Source: Shinella zoogloeoides
GTDB taxonomy: Bacteria > Pseudomonadota > Alphaproteobacteria > Rhizobiales > Rhizobiaceae
Reading direction: 5' to 3'
Length of the DNA: 64,000 nucleotides
Assembly: GCF_022682305.1 (NCBI RefSeq)
Contig: NZ_CP093528.1
Span: 4,269,344 to 4,333,343, forward strand
Shown one piece after another: positions 21,648-30,283 of the stretch. Under the pieces are notes generated by a model. That model was not told the DNA's origin and ran no database searches. It was given only the letters and a program-made list of their open reading frames with translations. The stretch's first letter is position 1; every line of letters begins with the position of its first letter. The translations under genes were made by a program, and so were the position numbers.

Positions 21648-22887
21648 GCAGGTCCATTGTCGGCGGATAAAGGATCGGCGTGTATTTCTCCCCCACGACC
21701 CAAGCGTCCACGATGTTGGACCATTCCTGGATCATATGCCGGCGCTGATGCTCATATTCCGCCTTGTTGTAGATGCCCCGTGACGATCGGCCATCCTCGT
21801 GCGCCAAGCACTTCTCGATCCAGTCGCTGTTGAAGCCCAGTTCGTTCAGCAGAGTCGAGCCGGTGCGTCGGAGATCGTGAACCGTAAAGGACTCCAGCGG
21901 CATTCCTTCCTTCTTGGCCCGCACCACCACCGCCGTCGTGACCCGATTGAACGTGGCCCGCGACATCGGCGCGTCAGCGTCGTAGCGCGACGGCAGGACG
22001 TATTTCGAGTTACCGGCGCAGGTCTTGAGAGCGATGAAGATGTCGAGCATTTGCTGCGATAGATAGACGTTGTGCGCCTTCGAGCGCTTCATTCGCTCCT
22101 TGGGGATCGACCAGACGGCGTTCTCAAAATCGACCTCGTCCCAGACTGCATCCTGCAATTCGCTCTTTCGCACCATCGAGAGCAGGATCAGCTTTATCCC
22201 GAGACGGATCGTCGGCAGCGTCGGGACATGCTCAAGCTGTCCGAGCATGATTCGGATCTCCGCGGGGGATAGCGACCTGTCCTTCGGCACGAAGGTCGCG
22301 ATCGACGATGGGCCAACCTCGTCGGCCGGGTTGGCGACCTTCTCCCCGTGCAGGATGGCGAAGGCGAAAACCAACTTCACAATGTCTCTGACGTGGACCG
22401 CTGTTGCCGGCGCCCCGCGTTCCTTTACCTTCGCGCACAACCCGCGCAAATCCTCCGGCAGGATCTCGGTTAGCAGTCGATTGCGAAACGCCGGGAGGAT
22501 GTCGCGCTCGAAGATCGACCGCCGCATCGCGCGTGTACTGTCCGCCATCCTCGCTTCCTGAAGCCAGCGTTCACCGAACTGGCCGAAGCTCTTGGCTTCC
22601 TTGATCCTCCGCTTCTCGCGCTGCTTTTCCTGCGCCGGCGAGCGACCCTCGGAAATCGCGCGCTTGGCATCAATCAGCTTCTCACGCGCCCGGGCCAGAG
22701 ACAGACCCGCCGGGCCATAACGACCCAACGTCAAGGTCTCCCGACGGCCGTTGAGCCGGTAGTCCAAGCGGAACACGATTGACTCTGAAGGTTGGACCAC
22801 GACGTACATACCGTCACGATCCACAATCTTGTATAATTTATCTTTTGGTTTCAGTGCCTTGATGGCGGCGTCGGTCAGCATCTGCAC
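21625..22887 (-). CDS. int: P4-type tyrosine integrase of the ICE
   Basis: The 420-residue site-specific recombinase has an N-terminal DUF4102 arm-binding domain (about 1-90, with LTDAAIKALKPKDK and LGRYGPAGLSLARAREK). A SAM-like core-binding domain and a catalytic domain follow. Catalytic residues are visible as R240 (SMVRKSEL), H337 and R340 (HDLRRT), H363 (LAHEDG) and Y373 (GIYNKAEY). The gene begins 312 bases from the guaA stop codon, and integrases of this kind recombine at the 3' end of guaA. Upstream repeats at 22926-23084 probably serve as its arm sites. Confidence 0.95.
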   Translation of the reverse strand: MQMLTDAAIKALKPKDKLYKIVDRDGMYVVVQPSESIVFRLDYRLNGRRETLTLGRYGPAGLSLARAREKLIDAKRAISEGRSPAQEKQREKRRIKEAKSFGQFGERWLQEARMADSTRAMRRSIFERDILPAFRNRLLTEILPEDLRGLCAKVKERGAPATAVHVRDIVKLVFAFAILHGEKVANPADEVGPSSIATFVPKDRSLSPAEIRIMLGQLEHVPTLPTIRLGIKLILLSMVRKSELQDAVWDEVDFENAVWSIPKERMKRSKAHNVYLSQQMLDIFIALKTCAGNSKYVLPSRYDADAPMSRATFNRVTTAVVVRAKKEGMPLESFTVHDLRRTGSTLLNELGFNSDWIEKCLAHEDGRSSRGIYNKAEYEHQRRHMIQEWSNIVDAWVVGEKYTPILYPPTMDLLTPEPDV

Positions 22888-22925
22888 CCTCCAGATCGGT
22901 CAAAAAATGCAGGAGAGCACCCAAT

Positions 22926-23084
22926 TATACCGTCAGGCCAAAATTAGGCCGCCTGACAGGATTTTTATTCAGCACTTACAAATGGTTAGGCCAAAAAATA
23001 TACCGTCAGAAGCTCTCTTGCCCCTGACGGTATATGCGTTTTTCGGTTGAGACAAGACGCGCCATACCGCCAGCCATACCGTCA
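22926..23084. repeat. ATACCGTCA repeats between integrase and guaA (candidate arm sites)
   Basis: TATACCGTCA occurs at 22926-22935 and 22999-23008, and as its inverse TGACGGTATA at 23025-23034. ATACCGTCA recurs at 23076-23084, with a one-mismatch copy (ATACCGCCA) at 23064-23072. The 22888-23199 gap has no gene. Repeats in both orientations between a tyrosine integrase and its attachment site are the usual arrangement of arm-binding sites and may also autoregulate int. Confidence 0.6.
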
Positions 23085-23199
23085 AACGGGAGGCTAACCC
23101 CGCGATAGATGCTGAAAGTCTCAGAGGGATTTTTTCAGCATTTTCATTGGCTTATGTCGCATTATAGCGTGATTTCGGATACGCCCGGAGGGGCAAAAA

Positions 23200-23221
23200 T
23201 TATTCCCACTCGATCGTGCCC
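23200..23221 (-). other. Candidate attachment site: 3' end of guaA
   Basis: The last codons of guaA (ending in GTIEWE and TAA) form the junction between host and element. Guanine-nucleotide synthase genes are known insertion points for islands with this integrase class, which restore the coding end after insertion. The direct repeat at the far end is outside the window, so the crossover core is not defined. Confidence 0.55.
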
Positions 23222-24762
23222 GGCGGCTTCGACGTCACGTCGTAGACGACGCGGTTGATGCCGCGGACTTCGTTGATGATGCGAGTGGCGGCGCGGCCGA
23301 GGAAGTTCATGTCGTAGTGGTAGAAGTCCGCGGTCATGCCGTCGACGGAGGTGACGGCGCGCAGCGCGCAGACGAATTCGTAGGTGCGGCCGTCACCCAT
23401 GACGCCGACGGTCTGGACGGGGAGCAGCACGGCGAAGGCCTGCCAGATCTTGTCGTAGAGACCGGCCTTGCGGATCTCGTCGAGATAGATGGCATCGGCT
23501 TCGCGCAGGATCTCCAACTTGTCGCGGGTGATGCCGCCCGGGCAGCGGATGGCAAGGCCCGGACCCGGGAAGGGGTGGCGGCCGATGAACGAGTCGGGCA
23601 GGCCGAGTTCGCGGCCGAGCACGCGCACTTCGTCCTTGAAGAGTTCGCGCAGCGGCTCGACGAGCTTCATGTTCATGCGCTCGGGAAGGCCACCGACATT
23701 GTGATGCGACTTGATCGTGACCGAGGGGCCGCCGGTGAAGGAGACGCTTTCGATGACATCAGGATAGAGCGTGCCCTGCGCGAGGAATTCCGCGCCGCCG
23801 AGCTTGCCGGCCTCTTCCTCGAAGACCTCGATGAACAGGCGGCCGATGATCTTGCGCTTGGTCTCGGGGTCGGAAACGCCTTCCAGCTCGCCGACGAAGC
23901 GGTCTACGGCATCGACATGGATGAGGTGCAGGTTGTAGTGCTCGCGGAACATGGCGACGACGTCGGCCGCCTCGTTCTTGCGCATCAGGCCGTGGTCGAC
24001 GAGGATGCAGGTGAGCTGCGGGCCGACCGCCTCATGGATGAGGAGGGCCGCGACGGATGAGTCGACGCCGCCCGAAAGGGCGCAGATGACACGCTTGTCG
24101 CCGACCTGCTCGCGGATCGCTTCCACGGCGCGGGCGCGGTAGGCGGACATCGACCAGTCGCCCTTGATGCCGGCGATCTTGTGCACGAAGTTCGACAGCA
24201 GCTTGGCGCCATCGGGCGTGTGTACCACCTCCGGGTGGAACATAGTCGTGTAGTAGCGCTTCGCCTCGTTGACGCAGATGGCGAAGGGGGCGTTTTCGGA
24301 AACGCCGATGATCTCGAAACCTTCAGGGGCGACGGTGACGCGGTCGCCGTGGCTCATCCAGACCGGATATTTGTTGCCGACTTCCCAGAAGCCTTCGAAG
24401 AGCGGGCTGTCCTTCAGGATCTCCACATCGGCGCGGCCGAATTCGCGGGCATGGCCGCCTTCGACGGTGCCGCCGAGCTGGGTGGCGAGCGTCTGCTGGC
24501 CGTAGCAGATGCCGAGGATCGGCAGGCCGGAATCGAAGACGATCTGCGGTGCGCGGGGGCTACCCTGGTCGAGAACGGAAGCGGGGCCGCCGGAGAAGAT
24601 GATCGCCTTCGGCTTCATGCGGTGGAAGGCTTCTTCCGCCGACTGGAAGGGGATGATCTCGCAATAGACGCCTGCTTCGCGCACGCGCCGCCCGATGAGC
24701 TGGGTCACCTGGCTGCCGAAATCGATGATGAGAACGCTGTCGGGATGAGCTGTCTGGGTCAT
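23200..24762 (-). CDS. guaA: GMP synthase (glutamine-hydrolysing)
   Basis: The 520-residue enzyme makes GMP from XMP, ATP and glutamine in purine synthesis. The class I amidotransferase domain has C86 in GICYGQQ and the H176/E178 pair in MFHPEVVH. The ATP pyrophosphatase domain has the P-loop SGGVDSS at 230-236. The C-terminal dimerisation domain ends in the conserved [20 protein letters not shown]. The gene is full length, so element insertion has kept the coding end intact. Confidence 0.98.
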   Translation of the reverse strand: MTQTAHPDSVLIIDFGSQVTQLIGRRVREAGVYCEIIPFQSAEEAFHRMKPKAIIFSGGPASVLDQGSPRAPQIVFDSGLPILGICYGQQTLATQLGGTVEGGHAREFGRADVEILKDSPLFEGFWEVGNKYPVWMSHGDRVTVAPEGFEIIGVSENAPFAICVNEAKRYYTTMFHPEVVHTPDGAKLLSNFVHKIAGIKGDWSMSAYRARAVEAIREQVGDKRVICALSGGVDSSVAALLIHEAVGPQLTCILVDHGLMRKNEAADVVAMFREHYNLHLIHVDAVDRFVGELEGVSDPETKRKIIGRLFIEVFEEEAGKLGGAEFLAQGTLYPDVIESVSFTGGPSVTIKSHHNVGGLPERMNMKLVEPLRELFKDEVRVLGRELGLPDSFIGRHPFPGPGLAIRCPGGITRDKLEILREADAIYLDEIRKAGLYDKIWQAFAVLLPVQTVGVMGDGRTYEFVCALRAVTSVDGMTADFYHYDMNFLGRAATRIINEVRGINRVVYDVTSKPPGTIEWE

Positions 24763-24815
24763 GGCGAGCCTTTAAAGAATATCCGCGCGGCGCGCAACGG
24801 GGAAAAGCCGGATTT

Positions 24816-25460
24816 TCAGCCGTTGCGAATGACGGTTCCGCCTGCGATGGCCGCTTCCAGTAGATCGACGGCGGCGGCGAGCTTTTCGTCGATCACATGC
24901 AGGTATTCCGTCCAGTCGCCGATATGGGTGAGCTCGGCCTTGCCGTCGGAAATGCCGCGAAGGCCGATGAGCGGGACGTTGAAGGCCTGGCAGGCGCGCA
25001 GTTCCGCATAGGTCTCCATCTCCACCATGTCGGCGTCGATATCGGCATAGGCCGCGCCGGAGACGATGTTGGCGCCCGTTGAAAGCCGCGCGGTCGGAAT
25101 GCCGGGGATGGTGAAGGGCAGGGCGACTTCCACGGGCAGGTCGAGGAAAGGCGTCGCGCCCTTGGTGAAGCCGAGGGGCGAGGCGTCCATGTCGCGATAG
25201 GAGACCGATGTCGCCTGGTAGATGGCGGTCTGCTCCAGCGTGGCGGAGCCGGCCGAACCGAGTGAGACGACGTAGTCGGGAAGGTTTCCTTCCGCTTCCA
25301 GATGGCAAAGGGCGAGCGTCAGTTGCACGGCGGCCTCGACCGGGCCGACGCCGGTCATGAAGGGCGCGATGCGGGCTTTCAGGTGTGGGCCGTATTCGGC
25401 ATCGGCGGCCATGACATAGAGGATGCGCCTGTCCGCGACGGTCTTGAGGGTGAAGCTCAT
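24816..25460 (-). CDS. mtnN: 5'-methylthioadenosine/S-adenosylhomocysteine nucleosidase
   Basis: The 214-residue protein belongs to the nucleoside phosphorylase-like superfamily. It shows TGVGPVEAAVQL near residue 36, VSLGSAGS, the nucleosidase signature DADMVEMETYA around residue 140 and RGISDGK. It removes adenine from methylthioadenosine or SAH in methionine salvage. ATG 25460 was chosen because it overlaps the stop of the thioesterase gene by 4 bases; the frame extends further upstream without a better start. The size is slightly below that of the E. coli enzyme. Confidence 0.82.
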   Translation of the reverse strand: MSFTLKTVADRRILYVMAADAEYGPHLKARIAPFMTGVGPVEAAVQLTLALCHLEAEGNLPDYVVSLGSAGSATLEQTAIYQATSVSYRDMDASPLGFTKGATPFLDLPVEVALPFTIPGIPTARLSTGANIVSGAAYADIDADMVEMETYAELRACQAFNVPLIGLRGISDGKAELTHIGDWTEYLHVIDEKLAAAVDLLEAAIAGGTVIRNG

Positions 25461-25906
25461 TCGGCGATGTCCTCGCGGCCGCGCACGACCATCATCGTGC
25501 CGGTCATGGATGCGATCAGCTTGGCGGGGCCGTCGGAGATGGCATAGCCGCGTCCATCGGCGACGATGATGTTGCTGCCGGGCTTGGTGACCTCGCCGCG
25601 GAAGAGGAAGCACTCGCCGCGCCCCGGCGACATGAGGTTCACCTTGAACTCGATGGTGAGGATCGAGGCGTCCGCGTCGATGACGGAATAGGCGGCATAG
25701 CCACAGGCCGTGTCCAGCGCGGCGGAGATGACGCCGGCATGCAGAAAGCCGTGCTGCTGCGTCAGCTTGTCGTCGAAGGGCAGCTCGATCTCCACCGTGC
25801 CGTGCTCGACGCGGGTCAGCTCCGCGCCGATGAGCCGCATGGCGGCCTGCCGCTCGAAGCTCCGTGCGATGCGGCCGGCGAAGTCAGCCGAAGGAATGCC
25901 TGTCAT
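25457..25906 (-). CDS. PaaI-family hot-dog thioesterase
   Basis: This 149-residue protein has the hot-dog thioesterase pattern: DKLTQQHGFLHAGVISAALDTACGYAA with the HGG-like active-site region, then FKVNLMSPGRG and the C-terminal strand ASMTGTMMVV. Members hydrolyse acyl-CoA esters such as phenylacetyl-CoA; the substrate here is unknown. I prefer ATG 25906 (MTGIPSADF) over the upstream in-frame ATG at 25948. It is translationally coupled to the nucleosidase gene. Confidence 0.8.
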   Translation of the reverse strand: MTGIPSADFAGRIARSFERQAAMRLIGAELTRVEHGTVEIELPFDDKLTQQHGFLHAGVISAALDTACGYAAYSVIDADASILTIEFKVNLMSPGRGECFLFRGEVTKPGSNIIVADGRGYAISDGPAKLIASMTGTMMVVRGREDIAE

Positions 25907-25976
25907 AATGTGCCCGTGTCTCAGCCCGATATGGGCGGAGGTTTGCACGGCGCATGCTGCACTGCAAGCGTCCCCG

Positions 25977-26432
25977 TCAGTTGAGGGCGATAATCGCCGC
26001 GTTGAGCGCGGTGGCGAAGGCGACCCAGGCGAGATAGGGCATGAAGAGCAGCGCTGCCGTGCGGTCCTGTCGCCAGGAAACGGCGATGAAGCCCGCGACG
26101 GAAATCAGGAGGCCAAGGATGATGATCACAGCCGATGTCGGGTCCTTGAGCCCGAAAAAGACCGGTGACCAGGCGAAATTGAAGATCAGCTGGGCGAACC
26201 ACAGCCGCATCGCCATGGAGCGGCGAAGGGTGAGCCATGTCCGGGCTCCGACCACGCCGACGATGATGTAGAGGATGCTCCAGACCGGTGCGAAGACCCA
26301 GTTCGGCGGGTTGAAGGAGGGTTTGGCCAGCGACTGGTACCAGTCGCCGGGCATGTTGCTGGCGCCGATCAGGAGGCCGCCGCCGAGAACGAGGATGATG
26401 AAGGCGAGATAGACGAGGGGCTTGTTGCTCAT
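25977..26432 (-). CDS. tspO: TspO/MBR family membrane protein
   Basis: The 151-residue protein has five predicted membrane segments and the family motifs WYQSLAKPSFNPPNWVFAPVW near 31-51 and NFAWSPVFF near 90. TspO proteins bind tetrapyrroles and are linked to porphyrin and stress signalling in alphaproteobacteria. ATG 26432 was chosen by the start of the conserved hydrophobic N-terminus; the frame is open much further upstream but overlaps the neighbouring gene. A short gap (43 bases) separates it from the DUF1513 gene upstream. Confidence 0.92.
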   Translation of the reverse strand: MSNKPLVYLAFIILVLGGGLLIGASNMPGDWYQSLAKPSFNPPNWVFAPVWSILYIIVGVVGARTWLTLRRSMAMRLWFAQLIFNFAWSPVFFGLKDPTSAVIIILGLLISVAGFIAVSWRQDRTAALLFMPYLAWVAFATALNAAIIALN

Positions 26433-26475
26433 GCCGGGGAGGTAGCGCGCCGCGGCCCATCGTCCAGAGCGAAAA

Positions 26476-27570
26476 TCAGCGGGGCCTGAGGCCCGCAATG
26501 TGCTGGTCCCAGGCGACGTCTTCGCGCCGGCCGGCAAAGTGGCCGTCATAGGAGGACACGGCAAAGCCATGTGGCGCGGCGGCGATGCCGGCGGCATCCG
26601 CGACGGTTTCTTCCTTGAGGACGCGGCCGGTCCGAGCGTCGAGCATGACGAAGCGCCCACCGTTCGGCGACGTGAGGCCGACGAGCCCTTCCCGCCGGTT
26701 GACGGCGATGGCGCCGACATAATTGGCAAGGCCGATGGTCGTCTCCTCCGGCAACGAGAGGAAGGTGAGGTCTTCTCCCTTGCCGAAATGACCGACGAGC
26801 GGCGGCAGGTCGTTGCGCGGGCCTTCATACTGGCAGGCGAACCAGATGCGGCCCTTCTCGTCGAGATCGACATGGCGGGTGGAAAGCTGGCGCAGCTTCT
26901 CCGGCAGCGCGTGCCGCTCGATGAGCGCGCCCGTCGCGGCGTCGATCAGGGCGAGCGAGGGTTCCATATGGTCGAGATTCAGCTTGGTGCGGCCGAAATC
27001 CGGATGGGTCTCGATGCCGCCATTGGCGGCGATCAGCAAGCTGCCGTCGTCGCTGACGGACAGGTCGTGCGTGCCGATGCCGAAGGTCGAATATTCGCCG
27101 ATGCGGCGGTAGCCGTCGCGGGCGTCGTAGAGGCCGATGACGCCGCGGTTGGCGTCGAAATCGTTCTCGCTGGCGTAGAGGAACCGTCCGTCCGGCGAAA
27201 AGCAGCCATGGCCGAAGAAATGCCGGTCCTCGGCGGCGGCGATGGTGATGGGGGCCGCCGTGCCGGAACGGTCGATCACCAGCGCGAAGGTGCCTGGCCG
27301 GCGTGCGAATGCGACGAGGTGTTGCGTTGTGGGCGAAAAGGCCATGCCATGGCTGCGGGCCGGCAACGGGGTGCGGTCGATGATCGTTCCGTCTTCTGCA
27401 AGCACGGCAATGCCTAAGCTGCCGTCAGGCTCCCGGTAGCCGGAGGCGAAGACGGCGTCGGTGCGCGACAGCGCGAAGGCCGGGCGCGCGGCGAGCGACG
27501 CCGCCCAGGCCGCGCCCGCCATGCGCAGGAAAGCGCGGCGGTCGAGGGACGCGCTGGGGCGGGCCGTCAT
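26476..27570 (-). CDS. DUF1513 periplasmic beta-propeller-like protein with Tat signal
   Basis: The 364-residue protein begins with a twin-arginine signal (DRRAFLRMAGAAW) followed by a hydrophobic stretch ending near AFA. The rest contains repeated blade-like segments (HGMAFSPTTQHLVAFARRPG, HGCFSPDGRFLYASENDFD, THDLSVSDDGSLLIAANGG), consistent with a WD-like propeller. DUF1513 genes accompany imelysin and di-haem oxidoreductase genes, as here. Tat export suggests it folds with a cofactor in the cytoplasm. The function is unknown. Its start overlaps the stop of the upstream imelysin gene by one base. Confidence 0.85.
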   Translation of the reverse strand: MTARPSASLDRRAFLRMAGAAWAASLAARPAFALSRTDAVFASGYREPDGSLGIAVLAEDGTIIDRTPLPARSHGMAFSPTTQHLVAFARRPGTFALVIDRSGTAAPITIAAAEDRHFFGHGCFSPDGRFLYASENDFDANRGVIGLYDARDGYRRIGEYSTFGIGTHDLSVSDDGSLLIAANGGIETHPDFGRTKLNLDHMEPSLALIDAATGALIERHALPEKLRQLSTRHVDLDEKGRIWFACQYEGPRNDLPPLVGHFGKGEDLTFLSLPEETTIGLANYVGAIAVNRREGLVGLTSPNGGRFVMLDARTGRVLKEETVADAAGIAAAPHGFAVSSYDGHFAGRREDVAWDQHIAGLRPR

Positions 27571-28700
27571 CAGTCGCCGTCCGCGAAGGAGAAGCCCGCG
27601 CCAAGGCCGATCGCGCCGCCATATTCGCCGTTGAGGCGCAGGATCAGGTCGCGTGTGTTGACGAGCAGGAACGCGATCTTCTGCTGTTCCTCGGGGGTCG
27701 TGACGGCCTTTTCGATATCGCTGTCGACGGTGGGGGCGACGCGTTGCAGCGATTTCAGCACGAAATCGATATTGCCGCCGATGGAGGCGAAGTTCGGATC
27801 GATGAGACCGACCATGCCGGATTTGTCGAAGAGCGTGCGCAGGCCCTCGATATTCGCATCGATCGAGGTCCAGGTATTGCCCGAGCGCCAAAAGACCGCC
27901 GATTTCGGCCGCGCTGTGCCGCCATGGCGATAGAAGGTCTCGATCCGCTGGTCGCGCACCGCCTCCGCGCCGTGCACGAGAATGCCGAGGAGAGCGGTGA
28001 CGGCTTCCTTGCCGGTGCGGAAGACCGGGTTCTGCGGGCCGGGATGCTTCCAGTCGCGCTGCACGCCGTCAGGGGCGTCCCAGGCAGCGGCAAGACCGCT
28101 TGCCGTCGTCCGGATATGGCTGGCCACGGCGGCGGCGTAACGGCAGCGGAAGCTGTCCGGCTTTTCCATCAGCGTTTCGGATCCGGTGCCGAAGAGCGCG
28201 AATTCGAGCGCGCCAAAACCCTGGATGGCGACGCTCTTGCCGCCCATGGCCGCGGCGTCGGTATCGGCCTCGTCCTGTTTCTGCAGCAGCGCCTGCACCT
28301 GCTTCAGGCCGGTGCCCTTGCGGTCGGGATAGAAGAGGATGCGTTCGAAGCGGTTGTCGTCGAGAACCGGGCCGATGCGCACGATCTCGATGCGGCCCCA
28401 GTCGGCGACGGCCTGCCGGAAGGCGGCATCCACCGCCTTGCGGCTGGCATCGGACGGGGCCTTGCAGAAGGCTGTCGTCGCTTCGGCGAGGCCGCCGGCG
28501 GAAGCCTCGAAGGCGCGGTAGCCGGGGCGGATGACCTCGTCGACGGCGCGCGTCATCACGTCGACGACGCTTTCGTCGGTGAGGTCGGGCAGCACGGGCA
28601 TCGAGCCTTCCTGCGCCAGTGCCGGTGGGGCGACGGAGAGGAGAAGGCTTGCCGCAAGGAGCGCGGCGAACCGCGGGAAGGGAAGGCGCCGGTTGGTCAT
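27570..28700 (-). CDS. Imelysin-family periplasmic protein (second copy in operon)
   Basis: The 376-residue protein has an N-terminal signal peptide (about 1-29, ending ALAQ) and two imelysin-like halves. The motif region reads IQGFGALEFALFGTG, so the classic GxHxxE is changed here (glycine/alanine in place of histidine). It differs clearly from the first imelysin gene at 30284-31561. Imelysin (M75-like) proteins are iron-regulated and related to EfeO/IrpA. The start overlaps the stop of the di-haem oxidoreductase gene by one base, so the operon is tightly coupled. Confidence 0.87.
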   Translation of the reverse strand: MTNRRLPFPRFAALLAASLLLSVAPPALAQEGSMPVLPDLTDESVVDVMTRAVDEVIRPGYRAFEASAGGLAEATTAFCKAPSDASRKAVDAAFRQAVADWGRIEIVRIGPVLDDNRFERILFYPDRKGTGLKQVQALLQKQDEADTDAAAMGGKSVAIQGFGALEFALFGTGSETLMEKPDSFRCRYAAAVASHIRTTASGLAAAWDAPDGVQRDWKHPGPQNPVFRTGKEAVTALLGILVHGAEAVRDQRIETFYRHGGTARPKSAVFWRSGNTWTSIDANIEGLRTLFDKSGMVGLIDPNFASIGGNIDFVLKSLQRVAPTVDSDIEKAVTTPEEQQKIAFLLVNTRDLILRLNGEYGGAIGLGAGFSFADGD

Positions 28701-30235
28701 CAGAGGCTCTCCAGGAAGGTCAGAAGGGCGTCGCGGTCGTGTTTTTCCAGCGCGGCGAAGCGGTCGCGCGCAGCCTTGGCCTCGCCGCCGTGCCACAGGA
28801 TGGCCTCGGTGAGGTTGCGGGCGCGCCCGTCATGCAGGAAGAACGTATGGCCGTTGACGGTTTTTGTAAGGCCGATACCCCAGAGCGGCGGCGTGCGCCA
28901 CTCCCGGCCATCGGCAACCCCGACCGTCTGCCCGTCGGCAAGGCCTTCGCCCATGTCGTGCAGCAGGAAATCGGAATAGGGCCAGATGAGCTGGAAGGCA
29001 TGGGCCTTGTTCCCGGCATCGCGCCGGGTCACGAATTTCGGGTTGTGGCAGGAGGTGCAGCCCGTCTCGTAGAAGACGCGCTTGCCGGCAAGCGTTTCGG
29101 CGAAGCTCGCCTTGCGCCGCGCGGGCACGGCGAGGTTCTCCGCGTAGAAGGTCACGAGGTCCATGACGGGCGGCGGCGCTTCCGCGTCGCCGAGCCGCTT
29201 CTGCACGCCGTCCGGGCGCTCGAGGCAGGCGGTTTGAGCGGGCGTGCAATCGCCCTGATGCAGCGGCACTTCGGGCGTTGAAATGCCGATATCGAAGGCG
29301 AAGGCCTCGGCGCTCTGCTGGCGCACGGTCGCCGACTGCGCCTTCCAGCCGAAGCGGCCCAGCGCCTGCCTGCCGGTCTTGGGGTCGATGGCGATGGCGG
29401 CCTTGCCGCTGATGCCGTCCCCGTTGGCGTCGTCGGGATCGGCCAGCGCAAGGATATCGGCCTCGTGGATCGCCTGGATGAGGCCGAGGCCGAGCATCGG
29501 CTGGGTGACGCGCGGCGAGAGCGTCGTCGCCGGATCGAGGTCGCCGTAAGCGAGGTTCGCCACGGAATAGGCCGGGCGGCGCAGCGTGACGATCTCGCCG
29601 CCGGCAAGCGTCACGGGCTCCTCGGCGTAGTCCATCACCATGTGCCCCTCGGCCTTGAGGCCGGGGACGGCGCGGTCCTGTAGCTGGCGGCCGTAGATCG
29701 GGTCCGGCAGGCTCATTTCGGAAAAACGCTTCAGCGCCGCCGCTTCATCCGGGGTCTTCGCGGGACGGGCAAGGCGCAGGAACATCGAGGTCGCGTCTTC
29801 CGCGCCCTCCGGCGGATGGCCGCGGCCGTCCTTGATATGACAGGTCTGGCAGGAACGGGCGTTGTAGAGCGGGCCGAGGCCGTCGGAGGCCTGTGTGGAG
29901 GAGGGGGAGGAGACCCAGAGTTTCTGGAACAGCGCATTGCCCAGCTTGAAGGTCTCGCGTTCCTCGAAGGTGATGTTTTCCGAGAAGTGGGAGAAGCTGT
30001 CGATGTCGATTTTCGCGAGCGACGTCGCCGCCCCGCCGGACATCGCCTCGTATTGCTCCGCCTTGGAGAAATCCGTCGCCGGCGCCGTCACCGCCGCAAC
30101 GCGCTTGCGGTCCTTCGCGGAGAGGTCGTCCCGTTCCCGGCCGGTGGAATGGGCATGGCCCAGAACGAAAACGCCCGCCGCGACGGTGAACGCGGCGCAA
30201 ACCGCGAGCAGACGACGGGGAGGGCGTTCTGTCAT
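28700..30235 (-). CDS. Di-haem oxidoreductase (DUF1111, c-type cytochrome peroxidase-like)
   Basis: The 511-residue exported protein has an N-terminal hydrophobic signal/anchor (about 9-28) and two c-type haem sites, CQTCH at 129-133 and CTSCH at 393-397. A calcium-loop-like segment DPDDANGDGISGK lies near 267-279. The family is annotated as di-haem oxidoreductase or putative peroxidase. Placed between two imelysin genes, it probably acts in periplasmic redox handling of iron or another metal; that role is inferred. Confidence 0.9.
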   Translation of the reverse strand: MTERPPRRLLAVCAAFTVAAGVFVLGHAHSTGRERDDLSAKDRKRVAAVTAPATDFSKAEQYEAMSGGAATSLAKIDIDSFSHFSENITFEERETFKLGNALFQKLWVSSPSSTQASDGLGPLYNARSCQTCHIKDGRGHPPEGAEDATSMFLRLARPAKTPDEAAALKRFSEMSLPDPIYGRQLQDRAVPGLKAEGHMVMDYAEEPVTLAGGEIVTLRRPAYSVANLAYGDLDPATTLSPRVTQPMLGLGLIQAIHEADILALADPDDANGDGISGKAAIAIDPKTGRQALGRFGWKAQSATVRQQSAEAFAFDIGISTPEVPLHQGDCTPAQTACLERPDGVQKRLGDAEAPPPVMDLVTFYAENLAVPARRKASFAETLAGKRVFYETGCTSCHNPKFVTRRDAGNKAHAFQLIWPYSDFLLHDMGEGLADGQTVGVADGREWRTPPLWGIGLTKTVNGHTFFLHDGRARNLTEAILWHGGEAKAARDRFAALEKHDRDALLTFLESL

Positions 30236-30283
30236 GTATGGGATCGGGCCGCCGTCCCGAAGAGAGGCGGCCCGCCTTCCTGC

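Noticed and set aside
22926..23084. CRISPR-like array
   Set aside because: Repeats are only 9-10 bp, occur in both orientations and have irregular spacing; integrase arm sites fit better.
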